A DNA stretch of 35,388 nucleotides from Lachnospiraceae bacterium (GTDB lineage Bacteria > Bacillota > Clostridia > Lachnospirales > Lachnospiraceae): contig JAAUZU010000004.1 of the NCBI GenBank assembly GCA_014804445.1, positions 156,724-192,111 on the forward strand, read 5' to 3'. Below the pieces are notes generated by a model. That model did not search any database. It was not told where the DNA came from and saw nothing but the letters and a program-made list of their open reading frames with translations. Of the stretch, positions 22,645-31,949 are shown in pieces. Numbering within the stretch: position 1 is the stretch's first letter; each line of letters begins with the position of its first letter. Made by a program: the position numbers and the translations under genes.

Positions 22645-24786
22645 TCAATCCATTTTATAAAGATAGAAGTCGTCCCATGCGCCCCAGCCGCCTGCACCGC
22701 ATTCTACCTCCACGCCGACAACGACAGAAGCGCCCTCGCCTATTACAATATCCGTAATATGGGGTTCATCCCATTTCAACCAGCCATTTACCCCACTGTC
22801 CGCCGTATAGGTTTCTTCGTCAACGGTAATGTAGAGTCTGAACACCGCACTGCTGCCGGCATCGCCGCCCTGCAGGAACGCGCCCAGCTCATAGGTGCCT
22901 GCGGCAAGCCCTGTAATTTCCTGTTCCGCACGGTAGCTGTAGCTTTCTGCCGCCCAGAATTTCAGACTGTATGCGCCGGTGTGCTTATTGTTGTCATCTT
23001 CCCTGTCAGCACCGGTTCCCGTTATCTCCCACATGGACATATCACTCTCTTCAAAGCCCGGGTTCTTTACATAATTTACCTTCTTGATGTCCACCGAGCA
23101 AACTACCGCATATTCCTCACCGTCTACATCCGCAGTACCGGATATTTCATAGACGCCTGCTCCTGCTTCCTGTGCCTGTGCGATCTGGCTCTCGTCCCAC
23201 GTGACAGGTACTTCCCTTCTATGCCCGCTTATCAATACGGCGGGAACCGTCTCAGGCAGAATCACCTCTTCGCCAATGCCGATTTCCACAGAAGCATTTT
23301 CCACTCCCTGCACGGTAAGGGGCGCCGTTGTACCGGCAAAGATATACTTAAATACATTGACCGACTCCAACGGATTGCCTGTAAAATCAAACATGGCCTG
23401 ATTGTCCCACGAAGAACCGCCATAGTAAACGCCTGCATCCTTGGGGTCATAGGTCTTGGCAAAGCTGGAAGCCCAGCCTGATCCAAATTCTTCCCACGTC
23501 TCCTGATTGGAACGCAGCACCGCTTCTGCATTCGAAGCGGAAGCATCATATACCTGTACCGGTATCCATGCAGGCTCCCAGTAAAATACGCCCATGCCCG
23601 CTTCTCCCACGTCGCTGACTGCCTGACAGACATCGCGGAACGCATTTACCTGTCCCTGCTCGCTCATTTCATAATTCAGGGCAATATTCTCTGTCTCCAG
23701 ACTGATGGAATTCCCCGAGCCGTCACCATCCTCATTGGTGTAAGCATAAGAGGTCTCCAGCACAACCACCGGCTTGCCATAGGTTTCCGCTATAATTTGA
23801 AGCTGGCTGGTCAGCTTTTCCGGCGTCCCATGCCAGAATGTATAATAAGAAGTGCCAAACACATCATAATCCACGCCATAATCTTCCAGATTCTTTGCAT
23901 AGCCCAAGAAATTCTTGGTATCCGGATTTGTAAAATGCATGGCAATTAAAATTTCCTTGTCATTGTCCGCCGCCACACGCCTGATTGCTGCGCTTCCTAT
24001 ATTCATCAGCTCGCAAATTCGCTCCCAGTCGGTTTCTCCGGCAAGTCCTGACACGGTTTCATTTCCTACCTGCACCATCGCCACATTGACCCCTGCATCC
24101 AAAAGCGCCTGCATGCTTTCTTCCGTAAACACTCCCATTGCCGCCTTCTTATCGTCATAGGTCATGTGTGCCCACGCCTTCGGCGCTGCCTGCTTGTTCG
24201 GGTCAGCCCAGAAATCTGAGTAATGGAAATCTATCATGACCTTCATGCCTGCTTCCGTGGCAAGCCTGCCCAGCATAATAGCAGTCTGCAAATCGTTGTG
24301 CCCGCCGCCATAGCTGTTGCCCTTTGAATCATAGGGATCGTTCCATACACGGATACGCACCCAGTTGACGCCTGCCTCCCGCAATATGGCGAAAAATCCG
24401 GCGTCATCCACTTCACTTCCTTCAAAATCCCGAAACACTGCGCCGCTTTCAGTAATTGATAAATATGAGGAAATATCCACTCCCCTGATAAAGTCATTAT
24501 CGATGCCCGTCACAGGCTCCACATACAAATCCGAATCCCACGGCTCCGCCGCCGAATAATCAGGCAGCTCTGCGATTTCCCCCAAAGGCGGAAGCTCTGC
24601 CAGCAGCTCCTCCACCGTAATGCGCTCCTTCACGTTTTCCACTTCGGCATTCTCCGTCGTGGTATTCTCATCCATGGTTGTATTTCCCTCTTCTCCGTCT
24701 GTTTTGTCTCCACATCCTGTCATGACAGCCACCAGCATAGCGGCAAGCAGAATTGCAGCCATTCTTCTCTTTCCTGTCTTTTTCAT
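22645..24786 (-). CDS. Secreted GH53 endo-beta-1,4-galactanase lipoprotein with galactan-binding module
   Basis: This 713-aa surface enzyme should cut beta-1,4-galactan side chains of pectin. The order is a lipoprotein signal with lipobox MTGC (Cys25), an acidic Thr-rich linker, a GH53 barrel at ~95-460 with acid/base Glu243 (QVGNE) and nucleophile Glu344 (VVLETSY), an Ig-like Big_4-type domain (~490-560, PVTWDESQ), and a C-terminal domain starting NPGFEESDMSMWEITG that looks like CBM61. ATG 24786 is preferred over the TTG at 24810 because an AGG-rich site precedes it. It is last in the operon, 30 bases after the cytoplasmic GH53 gene. Confidence 0.92.
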   Translation of the reverse strand: MKKTGKRRMAAILLAAMLVAVMTGCGDKTDGEEGNTTMDENTTTENAEVENVKERITVEELLAELPPLGEIAELPDYSAAEPWDSDLYVEPVTGIDNDFIRGVDISSYLSITESGAVFRDFEGSEVDDAGFFAILREAGVNWVRIRVWNDPYDSKGNSYGGGHNDLQTAIMLGRLATEAGMKVMIDFHYSDFWADPNKQAAPKAWAHMTYDDKKAAMGVFTEESMQALLDAGVNVAMVQVGNETVSGLAGETDWERICELMNIGSAAIRRVAADNDKEILIAMHFTNPDTKNFLGYAKNLEDYGVDYDVFGTSYYTFWHGTPEKLTSQLQIIAETYGKPVVVLETSYAYTNEDGDGSGNSISLETENIALNYEMSEQGQVNAFRDVCQAVSDVGEAGMGVFYWEPAWIPVQVYDASASNAEAVLRSNQETWEEFGSGWASSFAKTYDPKDAGVYYGGSSWDNQAMFDFTGNPLESVNVFKYIFAGTTAPLTVQGVENASVEIGIGEEVILPETVPAVLISGHRREVPVTWDESQIAQAQEAGAGVYEISGTADVDGEEYAVVCSVDIKKVNYVKNPGFEESDMSMWEITGTGADREDDNNKHTGAYSLKFWAAESYSYRAEQEITGLAAGTYELGAFLQGGDAGSSAVFRLYITVDEETYTADSGVNGWLKWDEPHITDIVIGEGASVVVGVEVECGAGGWGAWDDFYLYKMD

Positions 24787-24816
24787 CCGTCCTACCCTTC
24801 CCTTTCCCAATTCATT

Positions 24817-25944
24817 TTACGTGCTTTTCGGCTCAAAATCCCGAATGACGGAAAGTGCCGGCAGCGCGTTTCCATCATAGTCAAACAATGCCTGATTTGC
24901 CCACTCATTACCGCAGGGTCCTTTGTCACCCATATACTGCAATGAACTCTCTGTCGCCCAGCCGCTTCCGGCAACGGGTATCCATGCAGGTTCCCAGTAA
25001 AAAAATCCTTTTCCGCGGTTATTCGGCACATTCTGTATCCGTGTCAGAAAATCTTTCATAAAGTCGCACTGTCCCTGCTTTGTCATGGGGTATTCTATCT
25101 TTTCCACCAGGGACTGCCTTGTCGCGTATCCTTTCCGCTCGTGCGCCGCAAGTCCCTCATAAGCTGCATAATCCTCCATGGTATATCCCATGGAAACCTC
25201 AGCCACAATCAAATCCTTTTGATAGCGCTCTGCAATATCAGCCATATTGTCCGACAGCATCTGCAATGTGCCGTGCCAGAAAGGATAATAGGACAAACCA
25301 ATGATATCAAAATCCTCTCCCCGCTTGCAGTACTCATCAAACCAGCTTCGATACAATGCATTATTGCCGCCGTTATCCAAATGCAGCATAATCGGAATCC
25401 TTCTGTCCACGGAGCGTGCCGCACGGATTCCGGCGCTCACAAACCTTGCAATATTATCATATTCCGGCGTTTTACCGTAGGGCCAGAGCAGACCGTTCGA
25501 CAATTCGTTTCCAATCTGAATCATAGTCGGAAGCGCATTCGCTCTCTTTAAGATACGAAGCGTCTCTGCCGTGTAGGCATAAACCGCCTCCTCCAGCATT
25601 CCGACGCCATAGCCGCGCCACGCCTTTGGCAAAATCTGTTTTCCGGGATCCGCCCAAAAATCGCTGTAATGATAATCCAGCAGAAATCCCATGCCTTTTT
25701 CCAGAGCACGCTTTGCCAGACAGACAGTTACGCCCAAATCATTTGTGCCTGCCCCATAAGGCTTCCCTTCCTCAGAATAAGGGTCGTTCCAAAGCCTGAG
25801 TCTCACCGTATTAACGCCATAAGATTTCAAAATATCCAGAACGTCTTTTTCCACGCCGTTGTCATAAAATTTCCCCCCGCAGTTTTCTACCTCCAAGAGC
25901 GTAGAAATATCCATGCCTTTTATAAATGTCATTTCTTTTTCCAC
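24817..25944 (-). CDS. Cytoplasmic GH53 endo-beta-1,4-galactanase
   Basis: A 375-aa single-domain GH53 enzyme without signal peptide, so it should act on imported galacto-oligosaccharides. Numbering from a TTG two codons further upstream, the catalytic pair is Glu149 (IQIGNELSNG) and Glu251 (LIVAEVSMGY). WNDPYSEEGKPYGAGTND and HYSDFWADPGKQ are family strings shared with its neighbour. I choose the GTG at 25944 (AGGAG 9 bases before); the TTG at 25950 is too near that site and an ATG at 25932 is also possible. It shares the fold with the secreted enzyme but lacks its accessory domains, so the two probably work on each side of the membrane. Confidence 0.92.
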   Translation of the reverse strand: MEKEMTFIKGMDISTLLEVENCGGKFYDNGVEKDVLDILKSYGVNTVRLRLWNDPYSEEGKPYGAGTNDLGVTVCLAKRALEKGMGFLLDYHYSDFWADPGKQILPKAWRGYGVGMLEEAVYAYTAETLRILKRANALPTMIQIGNELSNGLLWPYGKTPEYDNIARFVSAGIRAARSVDRRIPIMLHLDNGGNNALYRSWFDEYCKRGEDFDIIGLSYYPFWHGTLQMLSDNMADIAERYQKDLIVAEVSMGYTMEDYAAYEGLAAHERKGYATRQSLVEKIEYPMTKQGQCDFMKDFLTRIQNVPNNRGKGFFYWEPAWIPVAGSGWATESSLQYMGDKGPCGNEWANQALFDYDGNALPALSVIRDFEPKST

Positions 25945-25962
25945 AGACAACTTCTCCTTTAG

Positions 25963-25990
25963 GAAAGGCGGCGCAGACGCACCGCCTTTC
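25963..25990 (-). terminator. Intercistronic hairpin before the cytoplasmic GH53 gene
   Basis: GAAAGGCGG / CCGCCTTTC, a 9-bp stem with a 10-base loop, lies directly ahead of the ribosome site. No T-run follows, so it likely slows degradation or attenuates rather than terminates. Confidence 0.45.
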
Positions 25991-26028
25991 TTTGCCTCTT
26001 TTGTTCCGTATTTTAATGTATCATTTTC

Positions 26029-26244
26029 TCATACATCAAAATCTGTAAAACGTTTCATCATCGCCCCATAACGGAACCGTACCATTTCATTTTTTTCAAG
26101 GACATCCTCTTCACTGCCCCTGTACTGGCAGCGCAGGCAGTAGTACTCCTGCTTATCCTTATCATAAAACATATCGATATCCAAATCTCTCATAAAGCAG
26201 GACGGACATCTGAAATTTAATTTTCCCTTTCCAGACTGAGCCAT
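26029..26244 (-). CDS. Small zinc-ribbon protein
   Basis: A 71-aa protein with two Cys-x2-Cys knuckles (FRCPSCFMRD and YYCLRCQYRG) 20 residues apart, the pattern of a zinc ribbon. The rest is charged, with no DNA-binding domain beyond the ribbon. It overlaps the end of the 617-aa gene by 28 bases, so the two are translated together. Similar small ribbon proteins are common in clostridia and unassigned; its place inside a sugar operon is odd. A role in regulation or as an enzyme partner is inference. Confidence 0.75.
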   Translation of the reverse strand: MAQSGKGKLNFRCPSCFMRDLDIDMFYDKDKQEYYCLRCQYRGSEEDVLEKNEMVRFRYGAMMKRFTDFDV

Positions 26245-28070
26245 GTGGTAAATACCTCCTTATCTGACAATGTGGTAGTATAACCCAGAGTAAACATAGG
26301 GGAGAACGCATATCCTTCCTTCACATATCCCTTCGCTCCCGCCTTATCCGCAGACATTGCAACTCGGGTTTTAATCGGAGGCAGCACACAGTAAACCTCG
26401 TCTGCATCCACAAGCTCTTCTTCACGGCACTTATAGGCATAGGCAATTTCCTTTTGTTCGCCGCCTTTTTGACAGCCCAGAGTCAAAGATGACATATCTT
26501 CCGCATATTCCGTCGTTCCATAACATGCTACCATATATTCGTTCAACTCTACCTCTGCCTCAGGATTGCTCATACTTAAAATCCTGCGCTCCACTCCCAA
26601 CTGCGAGCTTCCCTCTTCAAAAATGATTCTGGTCTGTAGCTTTACAGTCAAATCGGAAAATACAATGTCCACCGGCTCCAGTGTCAGGATACGCTTTTTC
26701 CTGCCGTCTTCTATCAGCTCTTCCGAAAATGCGGCCTTGGTTCTGCAGAGGCATAAATCCACCTCTTCACCCTTATAGGTCAGCTTTGCGCTTTTTATCG
26801 TACCCTCGCCTGCGTAATGGGTGAAATAACCTGCACGGTACTTTTCCTGAATCAGGAAAGGATACGATGCATCCGTTACGTGCGGCGTCCCGATTCCGAC
26901 TTTCCATTCCAGCTTTGCGGCATAAGGACGCAAATCCACAATAGCGCCGCCCTGGTCCATGTTGACACAAACCCTCATATACGGGTCGCAATACCAGAAA
27001 AGCTGCTTGTCAGAACCGTACAGAATATCTCTCCAGAGCGCGCATTCCGGCTCTGTGTAGGTCTTCTTGCCACGGTAGTAATCCGCAAACTCCGCCATGG
27101 TCATATCCGTCAGTTTACCTTCTTTTTTTAACTGTCCGTAATAAGCCATGCCATCCTCGTAGGACTTTTTCAAAAGTTCAAACGGCGCCTCCCAGCGTCC
27201 CATTTTGTTCAGCCAGCCGGGACCTACAAACATCATATTGTAAGCATATCCGTTATTGTACTTCTCAAGAGAACGGTACTGGTCAATCAGGTTATACAGA
27301 TACGGATATTCCCAAGTCTTGGAGTCATAAATCATGCCGCGCAGCACGTTTTGCGGATGTGTTCCGAAATTGGAGCCGTTCCCGTCATAACATGCCAGCA
27401 AATCCCTTGAAAGGTGGGGAATTGCCACAATCCCGGCGTCCTCTTTCTCGTCAGCGGCAGGCGCATGCACATTGGCTTTGGAAGGAATCCACGGCGCCCA
27501 GGGGCCGCCATCCATAAAGGTATACCAGGAATTGTTACAGGTATGGTATGCCTTGGGTCCCTCCTCCCAGCAAGTCGCAACCGCACACTTGACAGAAGGA
27601 TAAGTTTCCTTTATATAATTTACCAAATCCGCATCCATGTAATAGGAACCTGTCGATTCCGGATAAAATCCGAAAATATCATAAAACTTTCCAAACACAT
27701 CATCTACAATGGATTTTTTATCTTCCATTGAAAACATCCAGATGCAGAAATCCTTCGTCTTATATTTTTCCCTAAACTCCTTGCAGGGCAGTCCTAACAG
27801 GGAAAGCGCAATCTCATCGCCGTATTTTTCATGGTGTTCCTTCGCAAGTGCAATGGCTTCCTCATTAAACAGACTGGCATAAGTCATCTGGATTGTCGTT
27901 TTTAAACCATTTTTGTGTGCAGTCTCCTGCTGCAGTTTAAAAATGTCCAAAGATTCCGTCAGCAGGGATTTTCTTCCAATGTCCTCTTCTTTCCCATGTC
28001 CGGTTACCTTTTCTGCATACTCCGGCACCATCTCCGGACGGTGAATGATATTTAAAACAAATTTGTCCAT
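26217..28070 (-). CDS. Unrecognised 617-aa protein of the galactan operon
   Basis: I do not recognise this family. The first ~330 residues read like an alpha/beta barrel of the deacetylase/GH57-GH38 type: LNIIHRPEMVPEY at the first strand, NGLKTTIQMTYASLF, ALSLLGLPCKEF, a Tyr/Asp stretch FYPESTGSYYMDADLV, and many Trp and Tyr suited to a sugar site. Residues ~400-617 are beta-rich, like the C-terminal sandwiches of those hydrolases. It has no signal peptide, so it acts inside the cell. It stands where B. subtilis has the GH42 beta-galactosidase gene ganA in a ganSPQAB operon, and no GH42 is seen here. A glycosidase or phosphorylase for galacto-oligosaccharides is plausible but unproven. Confidence 0.6.
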   Translation of the reverse strand: MDKFVLNIIHRPEMVPEYAEKVTGHGKEEDIGRKSLLTESLDIFKLQQETAHKNGLKTTIQMTYASLFNEEAIALAKEHHEKYGDEIALSLLGLPCKEFREKYKTKDFCIWMFSMEDKKSIVDDVFGKFYDIFGFYPESTGSYYMDADLVNYIKETYPSVKCAVATCWEEGPKAYHTCNNSWYTFMDGGPWAPWIPSKANVHAPAADEKEDAGIVAIPHLSRDLLACYDGNGSNFGTHPQNVLRGMIYDSKTWEYPYLYNLIDQYRSLEKYNNGYAYNMMFVGPGWLNKMGRWEAPFELLKKSYEDGMAYYGQLKKEGKLTDMTMAEFADYYRGKKTYTEPECALWRDILYGSDKQLFWYCDPYMRVCVNMDQGGAIVDLRPYAAKLEWKVGIGTPHVTDASYPFLIQEKYRAGYFTHYAGEGTIKSAKLTYKGEEVDLCLCRTKAAFSEELIEDGRKKRILTLEPVDIVFSDLTVKLQTRIIFEEGSSQLGVERRILSMSNPEAEVELNEYMVACYGTTEYAEDMSSLTLGCQKGGEQKEIAYAYKCREEELVDADEVYCVLPPIKTRVAMSADKAGAKGYVKEGYAFSPMFTLGYTTTLSDKEVFTTWLSLEREN

Positions 28071-28086
28071 AGTGTCTCCCTTTCGG

Positions 28087-28932
28087 CTATCCCTTTACGG
28101 AACCGCCGGTAACGCCCTCCACATAGAATTTCTGCATGATAACAAACAAAGCAGATATCGGTATGGAAACCAGTACGCCGCCTGCACAGAATCTCGAGAA
28201 ATAAGTATTAATCAGCGAGCGGTCCAGCATATTGTACAGACCGATTGCCACCGTCCAGTCCGTTGAAATACCGGAATTCAGAATCAGCTTTGCATATACA
28301 AAATCCATCCACGGCGACAGGAAGGAACTGATAACCGTATAAACGATAATGGGTCCCGACAGAGGAATGACAATTTTTGTAAATATGGTTGCCTCTGAAG
28401 CGCCCTCAAGCTTTGCCGCCTCCCGCAGGGATACGGGAATCGTGTCAAAGAAGCCCTTTGCAATCAGATAACCCAGACCTGAACCTGCAGAGTAAACCAG
28501 TACCATACCAAAATGAGAGTTGGTAAGCCCTATGGATTTCAATACAAAGTAAACCGCAATCATGGACAGTACGCCCGGGAACATTCCCAGAATAATACCC
28601 ACATTCATCAAAGGCTTTCTTGCCTTAAAACGCATACAGCTCGTGGCATATGCCACCATCAGCACAAAACAGGTCGATATGATACAGGTAAATATTGCTA
28701 TCACAAAGGTATTCATAAACCATCTCGGAAATTGTGCCACGGTATCCGCCGCCCCAAAGAGCATCAGATAATTGTTGAAGGTAAACTTTTCCGGGAAAAA
28801 GTGACTGATATTGATACCCTGATAACTGCTGAAAGAGGTTGCAAGCAGCCATACAATCGGAATCAGCCATATAACAGCAAGCAGCGCCAGCACCAGATGG
28901 CGTATAATAGGTTTGACTACTTTTTTCATCAT
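28087..28932 (-). CDS. ABC sugar permease, GanQ/MalG type
   Basis: A 281-aa inner-membrane permease with six hydrophobic helices and the EAA loop (EAAKLEGASEATIFTKIVIPLSGP, ~187-210) that contacts the ATPase. Length and C-terminal layout match MalG/GanQ. Its ATG overlaps the TGA of the preceding permease by 4 bases (ATGA). Together with the binding protein it should import galactan oligosaccharides. No ATPase is in the window; as in Bacillus, a shared MsmX-type ATPase elsewhere is likely. Confidence 0.9.
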   Translation of the reverse strand: MMKKVVKPIIRHLVLALLAVIWLIPIVWLLATSFSSYQGINISHFFPEKFTFNNYLMLFGAADTVAQFPRWFMNTFVIAIFTCIISTCFVLMVAYATSCMRFKARKPLMNVGIILGMFPGVLSMIAVYFVLKSIGLTNSHFGMVLVYSAGSGLGYLIAKGFFDTIPVSLREAAKLEGASEATIFTKIVIPLSGPIIVYTVISSFLSPWMDFVYAKLILNSGISTDWTVAIGLYNMLDRSLINTYFSRFCAGGVLVSIPISALFVIMQKFYVEGVTGGSVKG

Positions 28933-30356
28933 TGGAAGCTTTCCTCCTTATCTCCCGCTGTCATTCTTCTGAATGCAATCAGGGTAAATATAGCACAGAT
29001 AACAAATACCACGCAGCCTATAACAGACGCCATCTTATAGTTGTACTGTTCACTTGTCAGCCTGAACAGCCATGTCACCAGCAAATCCACTTCCTTTGCG
29101 CTCGAGTTTGCCAGCAGCTGGTCCGTCGTCTTGTATACATCCTGCGTCAGCAGATAAATTACGTTAAAGTTATTGATATTGCCTATAAACTGCGTAATCA
29201 GACTCGGTCCGGTTACAAACAGCATATACGGCATGGTAATACTCTTAAAAATCTGGAAGGAACTTGCCCCATCTATTTTAGCGCTCTCCATCAAATCATT
29301 CGGAATGTTCATCAACACACCCGTCGCAATCAGCATCTGATAGGGCACGCCAACCCAGATGTTAATCATGATAATCATAAAATGTGCCCAGCCGGGGCTG
29401 CTCAAAAACGGAATATAGCCAAGACCCTCTCTGACCAGTCCTATTTTCGTCAGAAAATCCGTCACTCCAATCTGACTGCATATGGTATTTACAATACCCG
29501 TGTTAGCAAAGAAATACCGCACCAGAAGCAGCGACACAAACTGCGGAACCGCTATGGTAACGACAAACAGGGTTCTCCACAGCTTCTGTACCTTCGTCTT
29601 GGGATTGTTGATAAACTTTGCCATCAAAATACCGCCAAAATAAGTGGTAAAAGTAGCAAAAAATGCCCAGACAAAAGTCCAGATAATAACCTTTCCAAAG
29701 GAATACCCAAAGGTAATCGTTGTACTGGTTGTAATCAAATCCTTAAAGTTCTCTACGCCCGTCCATGTAAATAACGATGCCGGCGGCATATGATTCTGGT
29801 CATAATTGGTAAACGCCACGGCAATCATAATAATCAGCGGCACAATCGTAAATACTACGACTCCCAGAACGGGCAGTGCCAGAATCGTGATATGGAACCG
29901 CTCATTAAGCAGCGAGCGCAAATCCTTTTTGAAAGAGTTGATGGCAATCCCCTGTTCTTTCCTTTTCTGCAGTGTGTACACATAAATCATATTTGCTATG
30001 TAAATGCATAAAAATGCAACGATTAATATGATTGTGATAACACCAAACAGCAGTATCATAAAGGAATGGTCATAGTTGTTGACTTCATTTTTCATGGTTG
30101 CAAAATTAAACTCACTCTTATACTGCACGTCGCCCAGTGTGCCGAATTTTGACAGGTAAGGCGCTCCGACAAGCAGCATATACAGTACAAACACTGCTTC
30201 CACCACTGTCATCAAAACCGCCTTTGCGACCTGTCCCACGCCCAGATAACCGGCCCCCATAATAATTAAAGAAAGCTTTACCCACAGGTTTCCCTTTGCT
30301 ACGCTTTCTCCAAAATTTCTAAAAATATTTCCTATCTTTTTTACTACACTCTTCAT
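28929..30356 (-). CDS. ABC sugar permease, GanP/MalF type
   Basis: A 475-aa permease. ATG 30356 is chosen (GGAGGAG 8 bases before). The N-terminal ~150 residues add extra membrane helices (LSLIIMGAGYLGVGQVAKA; FMILLFGVITIILIVAFLC) as in MalF-type long forms, and the C-terminal half holds the transport core with the EAA-like loop (MESAKIDGASSFQIFKSITMPYM). It pairs with the downstream GanQ-like permease through a 4-base overlap. Its partner binding protein is just upstream, separated by a hairpin. Confidence 0.9.
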   Translation of the reverse strand: MKSVVKKIGNIFRNFGESVAKGNLWVKLSLIIMGAGYLGVGQVAKAVLMTVVEAVFVLYMLLVGAPYLSKFGTLGDVQYKSEFNFATMKNEVNNYDHSFMILLFGVITIILIVAFLCIYIANMIYVYTLQKRKEQGIAINSFKKDLRSLLNERFHITILALPVLGVVVFTIVPLIIMIAVAFTNYDQNHMPPASLFTWTGVENFKDLITTSTTITFGYSFGKVIIWTFVWAFFATFTTYFGGILMAKFINNPKTKVQKLWRTLFVVTIAVPQFVSLLLVRYFFANTGIVNTICSQIGVTDFLTKIGLVREGLGYIPFLSSPGWAHFMIIMINIWVGVPYQMLIATGVLMNIPNDLMESAKIDGASSFQIFKSITMPYMLFVTGPSLITQFIGNINNFNVIYLLTQDVYKTTDQLLANSSAKEVDLLVTWLFRLTSEQYNYKMASVIGCVVFVICAIFTLIAFRRMTAGDKEESFQ

Positions 30357-30399
30357 CTCTTCAACTCCTCCCAGAGTGATAGCTTTCATTTTAAATATA

Positions 30400-30424
30400 G
30401 CTCACACCCACTGCGAGTGTGAGC
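30400..30424 (-). terminator. Hairpin between binding protein and permease genes
   Basis: GCTCACAC / GTGTGAGC, 8-bp stem with 9-base loop, about 40 bases after the binding-protein stop. Weakly T-rich downstream. Such structures commonly give more binding protein than permease by partial termination or 3'-end stabilisation. Confidence 0.55.
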
Positions 30425-30461
30425 CATATTCGATTCCATTCAAAATTCCCTGCCTAATCTC

Positions 30462-31757
30462 TTACTGTGTAATACCATCTACCAAATTGTCAAGCAAAGT
30501 CTGTAGATTTGTTCCATCTGCATTGCCGCCGGCAAGGATTGCACCAAAGGATTCTGTCGGAGACCAATAGTTACTGCTCTCGCAGCCATCCAGAATTGCG
30601 TACTGTGACTGTAATGCAAGTGCTGCAATTGCGGGATTTGCCTGTACTGCTGCAGAAGATGCTGCTGCAACGTTTGCAGGTCCTGCTTCTCTCAATTCAA
30701 AACGCTCAATCTGCTGTGCTTCATCTGTGAAATATTCTGCCAGAAGCATAGCCCAGCCGGGATTTGCTGTATACGCATTTACACCAAACATCTTATAACC
30801 TGCAACGGAAGCCATCTGAACCTGTTTTCCTGCGCAAGTATAGGTCGGCAGGCAGGTTGCTGCATAGTTGTCTCCCCATGCTTCTGCCGCTGCTGTTGCA
30901 TTCCATGTACCATTTACACCTGCAATGATACTGCCTTCTTTAATGCCGGTCACAAATTCTGCGTCGGTCAGGCTTACAAAACCGGGATTTGTCGCGATAT
31001 CAAGCATAGCCTGCGCTACGTCAACACCGGAAATACCGTCTGCAGAAGTGCCATTCCAGTTACAGTTATTAGTACCATCTTCATTCAGGGTCAGTTCAAA
31101 ACCGGCGCCGATAAAGAAGGATAAGTTGTACCAGCCGGAATCATACTGCATGGTAATCTGCTTTCCATTGTCTGCTGCTATCTTCATCATAGCATCCAGC
31201 GTTTTTACATCTTCTTCTGTAAAGTATTCTTTGTTATAGAACATAAAGTAGCCATTGTCTGCTGTTGCCGGATATGCATATAAGGTTCCGTTTACAGTAG
31301 CTGCCTGTGCCGCGCCGGAATCAGCTCCGCCTACCCGCGCTATTACCTCATCTGTATGGATTACAACTGCCTGCAGGGCGCCTGCTCTTACCAAATCCTG
31401 TAACTGGTCACCCGCAAAGGAATATACATCTGCCGCTGCCTCCGGATCCGTTAAAACCGTATCCTTAGCTGTAGACTCTGACTGTACGCCAACCGAAAAA
31501 TTAAACGTAACTTCCGGATACTGTGCTGCAAAGGCATCACACCAGCCCTTTACCATATCCTGATCTTCTTCCGCTGCCCATACTGATAAGTTTACCGTGC
31601 CTTCCGTAGATGCAATCAGTGCTTCTACAGGGTCGCCTGCTGAGTCTCCGCCGTTGTTTCCTCCTGCGCCGCCCTGATCTTTTTTGTCACCACAGCCTGT
31701 CAGAGCTGTTGCAACTAAAGCTGTCGCCATCAGTACTGCCAACAATTTTTTCTTCAT
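30462..31757 (-). CDS. Sugar-binding lipoprotein of an ABC importer (GanS/MalE type)
   Basis: This 431-aa protein starts at ATG 31757 (GGGAGGAAAAAGA before it) with a lipoprotein signal ending ALTGC (Cys22), then a Gly/Asn linker. The body is the periplasmic-binding fold of the MalE group: LSVWAAEEDQDMVKGWCDAF, YPEVTFNFSVG, YAYPATADNGYFMFYNKEYF, ADNGKQITMQ, and a hinge of alternating domains. Trp-rich stretches suit stacking on sugars. It is the first gene of the galactan operon and so sits closest to the operator. The ligand is inferred as galacto-oligosaccharides from the two GH53 genes. Confidence 0.9.
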   Translation of the reverse strand: MKKKLLAVLMATALVATALTGCGDKKDQGGAGGNNGGDSAGDPVEALIASTEGTVNLSVWAAEEDQDMVKGWCDAFAAQYPEVTFNFSVGVQSESTAKDTVLTDPEAAADVYSFAGDQLQDLVRAGALQAVVIHTDEVIARVGGADSGAAQAATVNGTLYAYPATADNGYFMFYNKEYFTEEDVKTLDAMMKIAADNGKQITMQYDSGWYNLSFFIGAGFELTLNEDGTNNCNWNGTSADGISGVDVAQAMLDIATNPGFVSLTDAEFVTGIKEGSIIAGVNGTWNATAAAEAWGDNYAATCLPTYTCAGKQVQMASVAGYKMFGVNAYTANPGWAMLLAEYFTDEAQQIERFELREAGPANVAAASSAAVQANPAIAALALQSQYAILDGCESSNYWSPTESFGAILAGGNADGTNLQTLLDNLVDGITQ

Positions 31758-31829
31758 TCTTTTTCCTCCCATTCCCAAATTTTGAATTGGTATATATTTC
31801 TAAAAAGCAGCCTTTTTTCTACAAATTGC

Positions 31830-31859
31830 GCAATCGGTTGCTCTCTGATTTATAGTATA
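31830..31859 (-). promoter_or_regulatory. LacI/cre-like operator and promoter of the galactan operon
   Basis: GCAATCGGTTGC (31830-31841) fits the LacI-family half-site pattern GCAA-N-CG-N-TTGC around a central CG, and also most of the CcpA cre consensus. The minus-strand -10 box TATACT is at 31854-31859, giving a start near 31847, so the site lies just inside the transcript, suited to a roadblock repressor. The LacI-type gene at 32051 or CcpA could act here. Confidence 0.65.
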
Positions 31860-31949
31860 ACATATGTTTATTTTGTCGTCCATTCGCATTGCACACTATA
31901 AATATTTAGTTATTATGTTCAAATTATACAATTAGAGTTGCCTAAATGT

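Noticed and set aside
22564..23481. 305-aa plus-strand frame across the secreted GH53 gene
   Set aside because: It runs antisense to clear GH53 and binding-module sequence and has no motif or ribosome site.
28932..29774. 280-aa plus-strand frame across the permease gene
   Set aside because: Antisense shadow of membrane-helix codons; the His/Arg/Asn-rich translation is typical of such shadows.
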